Shown one piece after another: positions 54,712 through 64,000 of a stretch of 64,000 nt of DNA (positions are counted from its first letter, which is position 1; every line of letters starts with the position of its first letter). Both the position numbers and the translations under genes were made by a program. Origin of the DNA: Fragilaria crotonensis (taxonomy: Eukaryota; Bacillariophyta; Fragilariophyceae; Fragilariales; Fragilariaceae); NCBI GenBank assembly GCA_022925895.1, contig JAKSYS010000009.1, positions 186,001 to 250,000 of the forward strand. The letters run 5' to 3'. Below the pieces are notes generated by a model, which ran no database searches, was not told where the DNA came from, and saw nothing but the letters and a program-made list of their open reading frames with translations.

Positions 54712-55030
54712 AATTGAAACCTACGCTGCACTGGACTGCGATTCCATCGTTGTACTGTGCTACTGTGAGGTCATCCATCGAAATGTGAAACATGATACTG
54801 TACGCTGTACTGTCCGGTCTCTAATTAATTTCGTACGAACTACCCGAAATGTCAAGTGCCACTTGACACGTTCGACGAGTTTGTCGTTCATACGATCGAG
54901 TGCCGAATTTTACTGTAGCTTATAATTTCTCAGAACGTACTTTGTGTGAAACCTTCCTACAGTAATTTTCCTACAGTACTACGTACTACTTTCTACGATT
55001 AGAGTATCATCTCCGGTGATAGTCTCAAGT
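54712..55030 (+). repeat. 3' LTR of the copia element
   Basis: 319 bp, matching the 5' LTR apart from two substitutions and a 5-bp length difference. Confidence 0.9.
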
Positions 55031-55272
55031 TGAGGGGAGGCGAGTGGAGAGAATGTGGCGAGCCATCACAGACTTCATGAAACGCCATCGACCGAATCCC
55101 CATAGAAAACTGCAAGGTTCTGACGTGCATTACTAGCTAGTTGTCGAATTATCATTCCATCATTTTGTCATTCCATTGATCGACTAATCGAGGTATCTCG
55201 AAGTGTTTCTTGCAGTGCCGTGTAGGATACGAATTGAATTGACTTGAAGAAGAACAAGTACTCCAAGTATAA

Positions 55273-57838
<2,566 letters not shown>

Positions 57839-58093
57839 AGTCCTAGGGAATAACTAGAACGTCTCTTGCTACTAGATGCTGGGAAGTCCATTCCGGTTGT
57901 CAATCATGTGTCATTTTGCCAACTGAGCAATCGTGCACTATTATAGCAGCTTGTACCGATACTACAGTAACAGTTTAATAGTTTCCAGTGAGCATCCGGT
58001 TCGTTTCGAGTCGAAACTCATGCCAGCCAAGAAAAATGGCTGAGGTCGCCATGCCATTTTCACTACTGTGGTGCTCTATTCAATAGACCTAAA

Positions 58094-59191
58094 TTAAAGT
58101 CCAAGCTTTCCGTAGAGAAGGTACTGAACCGAGGCACCAGCAATGGCAATCATGGCAAGGCGGGAGTGCACCACTTCGGATTCCAATCTCTTGTTCAAGT
58201 CCGCAGGAGAAAGCTTGGAAATGAGATCGGGGGTGTTCCATCCCAAATCACCAGGAGTTCCTTCACCGTACGTCTTGTTGAAGGTGGCAATTTCGACTGC
58301 GGACATGAACAAAAAGATTTGAAGGTTGACGCCCCATCCGACTGTGGCAGGAGCACCGAATGGATCAGGATTCGTGTAGGCATCACCTGGAAGGTGAATG
58401 CCAGCGCTCTGAACGACAAAGCCGACGATTGCCAGCATGGCAATGCGACCGTGCTTGAGCTCGGACCAGCGAGCGTACTTCAAGTCGACTGTAGTCGTGT
58501 TAAAGGGAGTATTGGTAGCAGTAGTAGCGACAGAAGTGAGACCACAGAAACACAACATTATAACATGGCAGAACACTAACACTCCAGACGAAACTCGGAT
58601 CATGTAATGATCACGATGACGATGTACAAACTAACTTACCCTGAATCTCCGACAAACCCATAGGGTCAAATCCAACATCACCAGGCAAGGATCCATCCAG
58701 CTTCTCCGGTCGTGTGAGGAAAGGGATGGACTTGCTAAACTCTGCGTTGAGCGAAACATCCGTGCGGCCAACCTGCGATAGAAATGAAGATGAAATTCTT
58801 GTGTAAGAGAAGTGTATTGCAGATGCAGAAAGAGAAGAGTGTTCATGACAGTCATCCACCGTATTAGACTCGAGCACTTGTCGATAATAACGTTTTGCTG
58901 CGCTGGTCTCCTCCCTCTATGATCATGGTGTACAAGTAGAATGTCCTTTGCTATCAAAGGTACTAGTGCCACTCCGGTACAGCATCACAGTGCAGAATCG
59001 ATGAATCGAACAGCATGTCCACCACTTTCCAGTTTTGTCTTATAACAAGACAACTAGTAGGAACAAAGCCTCTTGTCACTGATAAAATGACATCCCATCA
59101 CTACTACTACTGCATACTATCGACATACCTGTGGGGTTGGGGCAAAGGCAGAGGCAGTGGCCAGAAGAGCGGAAACAAGGACGGCTTTCAT
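58094..59191 (-). CDS. Fucoxanthin-chlorophyll a/c antenna protein (Lhc family)
   Basis: Plastid light-harvesting protein of the thylakoid membrane binding chlorophylls and fucoxanthin. Exons are 59191-59129, 58772-58640 and 58488-58094, with donors GTATGT and GTAAGT. The spliced product is 196 residues in one open frame. Exon 1 encodes a signal peptide with the diatom ASAFAP cleavage motif. Exon 2 holds the mature N-terminus ([30 protein letters not shown]). Exon 3 starts [20 protein letters not shown], the first Lhc helix with its ExxHxR chlorophyll-binding motif, and ends with the third helix ([16 protein letters not shown], matching ExxHxR) and YGKLGL. The [12 protein letters not shown] region leans toward an Lhcr or related type; the subfamily is not certain. 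Confidence 0.94.
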
Positions 59192-59818
59192 GGTGATCAG
59201 TGTTCGACGTTTTGCCCGAAGGGTAGAGCTAGATACGGAGTATTAGAGGCGATAGACTACTACGAACTACGAATATTGCAGCTGAGTTCACCACCCAGCC
59301 ATGCACAATATCACACATCGGTACGCCTCCCAACGTAGAATCCAAAAACGAAGGTACGCCGACTTGGATCGCGAGATCTGGAAGGTTCAACTAAGAGATC
59401 TGCGCGGCGAATTAAGATCATGATTCCTAATTCCTCCAAGGTCTTCAGAGATCAGAGAAAAACTGCTCGGATCTTCCCAGGCCTAAACAACATATTTATA
59501 TATGCATATTGAAGAATAGAAAATTCACTCAGAAACTCCTCACTCACCTAAATCAACGCATATATTGTATTTCGTTTTATACAACATTGAATGTTGATTT
59601 CATGAGAACCGTTTTCGACTATCCTCAAAACACGAGGCCATTCTTTTCAACGGCAAGCAAATGGATACCTAAATTCGCCATCTTTTCTCTTGGAACCAAG
59701 TTTCAGAAGAAATCACCGCGTGGTGTCGTCTACTTTGCCTACTCTCTCATCAAGGAACTAACAAGGGTATTATACAGTAATAGACGCATCAAAAGTAAAA
59801 ACACACCCACACCCGACC
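59192..59818. other. Intergenic region between divergent antenna and ankyrin/coiled-coil genes
   Basis: The left part is the antenna gene promoter side. A plus-strand open frame of 123 codons (59509-59880) overlaps the next start but has no recognised motif. No light-response element can be assigned. Confidence 0.4.
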
Positions 59819-61346
59819 ATGAGCATCAAGAAGTCCGTGCAAACCACCAAGGAATCCTTGGACAAGGGCAAGGGCGATAACGATGGAGATGAAGACATGC
59901 TTCAAGCCGCTCTCGCAGAATCCCAGCGACGACTGGAGATCAATCAGTCGGGGCAATCAGGTACCACGGAAGTGCTGTATAACGATGGGGCAACTCCATT
60001 GTTTACCGCAATTGAAGAAACAAAATGGACCGACGCTTTGGATTTGTTGGAAGTTGTTCCAGAACAAGCAAAAATCTGGGTCGCATCCACTGGCACAGAA
60101 AATACAACGTTCGGATGGTCCCTCTGGAGACGTTTGCCAATTCATGAGGTATGTTCCAGCTGACAGCTCACAACTGCACTTGCTTGATACTTCCGTTTGT
60201 CTTGCCTATAGATCCTCCAAAACACCAATGCATTGTTCTCATTTCATTCCTTTTGTCATTCTTCTTCCATAGGCGTGTCGTCGTCAAGCGCCAGCATGGT
60301 TGGTGGCTGGTCTCTTGAAAGCGTTCCCCTCGTCCGTCATGGCGACGACTCAGTTTGGTGAATTGCCATTACACTTGGCAGTCGAAATGGGTGCTGCTCC
60401 CGAAGTGGTCAATCTCTTGTTGGTCAATTACTTTCCTGGCATTCACGTGCAGGACAATTCTGGACGGACGCCCATGCAAATTAATTTGGAAGCGGATTTT
60501 TTTCACATTGAAGATCACAAGTACGTGTACGAGTCGTTGAAGAATGCGCATCACACACTGGATGATATGGACCGGCAGTGGCAACAAAAGTTGGACCAAC
60601 AGGCAGCCCAACATGAAGCGCATGTGCGACAACTTCTAGAGGACCATGCCGTGGCAATGCAGGGCGAGAAGGAAACCCAACGCAATTTGCACAAGGAATT
60701 GGCACGTGTGGAGGGACAGGTTCAGCAATATCAGGAGGAGAGGAAGGCGTTGGAACGGACTCTTAGTTCTCATCATGTCGAAAAAGGCGCTTGGCGAGAA
60801 ATATTGGAGACCAAGGAAGAAACTGTGGAAGACTTGATCCATAAGATTCAAGATAAGGAAAAACACATGACATCGTTGAAAGCGACCTTAAACGCCAAGT
60901 CTAATGAGTGCGTGTCTCTCTCAAAGCGTGTTGAAATGTTGGAAGGTGACTTGCGCAACATTACGCTGCTACAGCAAGATGAGGTGGCCGCATCAATGCG
61001 ACGACTAGAAGATGATTTCCAACGTATCATGAAGTCACAGGCTATTCTCGGGGGTAAGTTGCATGGGCAGTCTCGAGGATTGGCTTTATTGCTGGAAGAA
61101 CGCGGTATTTTGCTTCCTCCACCACCTCCACCGCCTCCACCTGCACCGGTCTTGGAAACAAATTTGCACCAGGATGACACTGCCATGGAAGCCGTATCCG
61201 CAGCTGCAGCGCGGGCCGCTAGAGCTGCCATCACACAAGCCGAAGTCGAAGTGTACGAAAAGGATGTCTTGTCAGAAATGGAACTTGAGATTCTGCAACA
61301 AGAGTCGACTTTGGAACACGCCACCATGTCACGAGAAAAGCTTTGA
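59819..61346 (+). CDS. Ankyrin plus coiled-coil protein with a proline run
   Basis: Exons are 59819-60148 and 60273-61346 (intron 60149-60272, GTATGT donor), giving 467 residues in one frame. Residues about 50-170 form ankyrin-like units (GATPLFTAIEETKWTDALDLLE, RRLPIHEACRRQAPAWLVAGLL, GELPLHLAVEMGAAPEVVNLLL, DNSGRTPMQI). The part after residue 195 is a long coiled coil (QQKLDQQAAQHEAHVRQLLE, ETKEETVEDLIHKIQDKEKH, SKRVEMLEGDLRNI). A stretch of ten prolines (about 61118-61150) follows, then an Ala-rich helix and acidic C-terminus. This RLPIHEAC/GELPLHLA layout is one I associate with diatom proteins of unknown function. There is no membrane segment. Likely a scaffold. Confidence 0.85.
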
Positions 61347-61527
61347 TCTACGGAAAATGATGTGTAGTTGTGTAGACCTAGACTGATACGATGTTTGATG
61401 GTTTGACAGCACGATTAATAATTGCCCATGATGTATTTGGCTGGCTTTGCGCGTCATCGATAGTATAAGAACTCGAGGACGTCACGAGTCCATTCAGCTT
61501 TCAAGCTCGATCATTCATCACTCATCA
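61347..61527. other. Short intergenic gap
   Basis: 3' flank of the ankyrin/coiled-coil gene up to the inverted-repeat element; nothing else seen. Confidence 0.35.
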
Positions 61528-61861
61528 CAGGCATGGCAAAAATAGGCGATCCGGCCGGCGCGCCTACACCCGCCTAAAAATGGTAAATTTAGGCGGCATG
61601 CCGACTTCATGTATAGGCGGTGGGGTTAGGGGTTAGGGGTACGGTACAGTACCAGTAGTGCAAGTCGTGCCAGTAGCGAGTAGTAGCATGCCGATAGGCC
61701 CAGCATAGTACGCGACGACACGTATCTGACCCGAGTCTGCTGTATTCCGGATTATCTGGCACGTATACCTATATTTAGGTTAACTTTAGGCGGCATGCCA
61801 AGTTCGATTTTAGGCGGGTAGGCCCGTAGCGGCAGGCGCCCGCCTATTTTTGCCATGCCTG
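61528..61861. mobile_element. 334-bp inverted-repeat element (MITE-like)
   Basis: The left end starts CAGGCATGGCAAAAATAGGC and the right end finishes GCCTATTTTTGCCATGCCTG, exact inverted repeats of about 20 bp. A second inner pair (TTTAGGCGGCATGCC) occurs as direct repeats near 61588 and 61785, next to GGCGGG motifs. It is flanked by TCATCACTCATCA at 61515-61527 and 61863-61875; the true target duplication may be 8 bp inside this repetitive context. CAGG ends and an 8-bp-compatible duplication suggest hAT, with less certainty than the 12199/34177 pair. No coding capacity. Confidence 0.78.
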
Positions 61862-61875
61862 CTCATCACTCATCA

Positions 61876-62486
61876 TAAACCACCGAAACCCTCCTTGAAC
61901 TGATTTCGGTATATTGTTGTATTGTGCATCGGCGAGATTCGGAGGGAGTACTGTACAGTGGATATCGCTGGTACGCCGTAGGAGTGCCAATTTAGGGTAC
62001 ATCGTACTTTTTTTATACACCAGTACCGTACCTCTACGGTAGTACAGTCCGAGTACAGGAACTTTGATTTGAACTGTACTGCAGTACTGTCCTAAAAGTA
62101 CTGGCGCGAAACGGAGTACGGGTCCGTACTACAGTGTAGTACTGTAGTACCAGAGACTATGTCTGGTTCGCATTGCTCACAAGCACGATCCGCCTGCGTC
62201 ATCCACAATGAACTCGACTCCGGACTCCGGACGCGGGGCCGACAAAATGTGGATCAACCCAGGGGCGTGCTTTCAGGTGCAAGGCACCTATATCAGGGAA
62301 AAACCGTTAATTACCCGAGATTAGATTTATTTTCCATACATAGTAGTCTCATACCTGGCTATTGGCTGTGCTGCTCGTATCATCATTTGCCACACATAGA
62401 CACCCTCTCTGTGTGGCTCCGTCGTTACTCCTTTTTTTTGCTTCCACAAAAGTTGTACTGTGCATTGTGCATTACACCGTACAACA
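61876..62486. other. Intergenic region upstream of the PP2A gene
   Basis: Rich in GTAC-centred motifs (62020-62150). No gene supported. The right end is the 5' flank of the PP2A catalytic subunit gene. Confidence 0.45.
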
Positions 62487-63965
62487 ATGACCAACGAAAC
62501 AAGCGACATCGATTCTCAAATCGAGAGACTACGAAATGGGGGAACACTGAGTGAGCAAGAGGTCAAGTTATTGTGTGACAAGGTGTGTAACGATGAAAAG
62601 AAGGAATTATTTCGTTAGCGACACAATTCATGGCGCATGGTCAATCTTTGCCCATGCGCACTGTGACATGCCGCGGTATATCCGGGTTTTCTCTTGGCTG
62701 CGCACTAATGACTGCTGCAGAACATGTTGCACGCCATCAGCTGATCAGCGACATCTTTACCGTGTTCGTGTTTTGATGATAAGGTGTAATGTTCAGGTGA
62801 CAGCTCCCTGGCAGCCTTGATTCTCTTTTTCGGTCTGATTCGCACTGTTCATCGTCCACATGTGTTAAATGATGTTGAGTATCCACCGTTTTTAACATTA
62901 CATCAAAACTGCTCACTTTTTCAGGCCAAAGCTGTTTTACAAGAGGAATCGAATGTCCAAGCGGTGCAAGCCCCAGTAACTGTCTGCGGTGACATTCATG
63001 GCCAGTTTTATGACCTCTGTGAATTATTTCGCATCGGCGGACAGTGCCCTGATTCAAATTATTTGTTCATGGGAGACTATGTCGATCGCGGTTACTACTC
63101 GCTGGAGACTGTAACATTGCTGATGGCACTTAAAGTGCGATACCGTCACCGAATCACTATTCTGAGAGGAAACCACGAGAGTCGACAAATTACCCAAGTG
63201 TAAGTCAATGCTCAAGTCGTTATTGTTTAACACGGTTTTGCAAAATTCTCAAACCCTCATATTCTTGCTATCCCACCTCGAAACCTCTCTCTACAGCTAC
63301 GGTTTTTACGATGAATGCCTTCGTAAATATGGAAACGCAAACGTGTGGAAGCACTTCACCGATACATTTGATTACCTTCCCATGACGGCAGTAGTTGCAG
63401 ATCGCATCTTTTGCTTGCATGGAGGATTATCTCCTAGTATTGACACTTTGGACCATGCTCGGGACTTGGATCGCGTCCAAGAAGTCCCTCACGAAGGTCC
63501 CATGTGTGATTTAGTCTGGAGCGATCCCGACGATCGGTATGTAGTATTGACCACGTGCATTTGTAGTTCAAGCAATCGTGTCCATCATGTCTCACAACAA
63601 CGACCTTTTTTCTTTCATAAAGCTGCGGTTGGGGTATTTCTCCTCGTGGTGCGGGGTACACTTTTGGTCAGGATATTACAGAACAATTTACACATATCAA
63701 TGGACTTCACTTTATTGCTCGTGCCCATCAGTTGGTCATGGAAGGTTATCAGTGGCAGCACAACAAGAGCGTTGTTACCGTCTTCTCGGCTCCCAATTAT
63801 TGCTACCGATGCGGCAATCAAGCTGCCATTATGGAAGTGGATGACTCTGTTGATTCTTGCAGTAAGGAAACGATTCACGACCATTGCAAGTTCTCGCAAT
63901 TTGATCCTGCTCCGAGAGATGAAAACTGGCATAAGAGTCCTCGAACACCTGATTACTTTTTGTAA
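62487..63965 (+). CDS. Serine/threonine phosphatase PP2A catalytic subunit
   Basis: Metal-dependent protein phosphatase catalytic subunit acting in the cytosol and nucleus with scaffold and regulatory subunits. Exons are 62487-62582, 62925-63199, 63297-63536 and 63623-63965, all with GT-AG borders and one continuous frame, giving 317 residues (family about 309). It starts [19 protein letters not shown] motifs are [11 protein letters not shown] (GDxHG), [13 protein letters not shown] (GDxVDRG), [20 protein letters not shown] (GNHE), CLHGGLSP and [13 protein letters not shown]. The C-terminus is the canonical TPDYFL, the site of carboxymethylation, which separates PP2A from PP4 and PP6. The gene is complete within the window. 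Confidence 0.95.
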
Positions 63966-64000
63966 AGAAAAATGTGGAAAAACCCGACGATGAAGAGAGG

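Larger units (their letters stand above)
47935..55030 (+). mobile_element. Ty1/copia-type LTR retrotransposon, young but broken
   Basis: Bounded by near-identical LTRs of about 315 bp and flanked by the 5-bp target duplication TGAGG (47930-47934, 55031-55035). Domain order is gag with a CCHC zinc knuckle, aspartic protease, integrase, reverse transcriptase and RNase H. Integrase before reverse transcriptase defines Ty1/copia; diatoms are known to carry CoDi lineages of this family. The two LTRs differ by only two substitutions and one short length difference as I read them, so the insertion is recent. The coding part appears interrupted about half a dozen times. Confidence 0.92.

Noticed and set aside
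61617-61640. GGGGTTAGGGGTTAGGGG, telomere-like
   Set aside because: Only two units inside the inverted-repeat element; not a telomere or convincing interstitial telomeric tract.

Overview
This window looks like a nuclear contig from a diatom, most likely a pennate species. Two nuclear genes for plastid proteins carry the bipartite targeting signal typical of diatoms: psbU, and a fucoxanthin-chlorophyll antenna protein with an exact ASAFAP cleavage motif. Other pointers are short GT-AG introns (about 80-320 bp), a Ty1/copia element, a bacterial-type aconitase B with a mitochondrial-type leader, and several protein types that I associate with diatoms from general knowledge. No tRNA, rRNA or CRISPR locus was seen.

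Layout. 0-7 kb: three GT90 (CAP10-like) glycosyltransferase paralogues in +/-/+ order; the middle one has a long glutamine-rich tail. 7.2-10.8 kb: a DNA transposon with 42-bp terminal inverted repeats, TA target duplication and a decayed DDE transposase. 10.8-15 kb: gene-poor, with a hAT-type MITE, a long hairpin and a second TA-flanked element. 15-20.5 kb: a TPR protein, an ankyrin protein, a decayed ORF cluster and psbU. 21-29.9 kb: CCT7, a Skp1-type GlcNAc transferase, a DxD glycosyltransferase, an uncharacterised gene and a small membrane protein. 31-34 kb: a large ankyrin protein. 34.2 kb: a second hAT MITE in opposite orientation. 37.5-41.1 kb: a secreted or membrane M43-like metalloprotease fused to a Hint domain, its leader split by a 1-kb insertion between direct repeats. 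41.3-46.6 kb: aconitase B and a bZIP factor. 47.9-55.0 kb: a Ty1/copia element. 55.3-64 kb: an LSD1/polyamine-oxidase-like gene, the antenna gene, an ankyrin/coiled-coil protein, a 334-bp inverted-repeat element and a complete PP2A catalytic subunit gene.

The genes do not form one pathway. Loose themes are glycosylation (five glycosyltransferase genes) and the photosystem (psbU and the antenna protein). Several strongly conserved genes (CCT7, aconitase B, the GlcNAc transferase, the amine oxidase) are interrupted by single-base frame breaks, mostly in homopolymers. This suggests either consensus errors in the sequence or a decayed allele, and it should temper any pseudogene call here. The strongest candidates for something new are the insertion in the metalloprotease-Hint leader (with its 15-bp tandem array), the TA transposon, the paired hAT MITEs and the other inverted-repeat elements.
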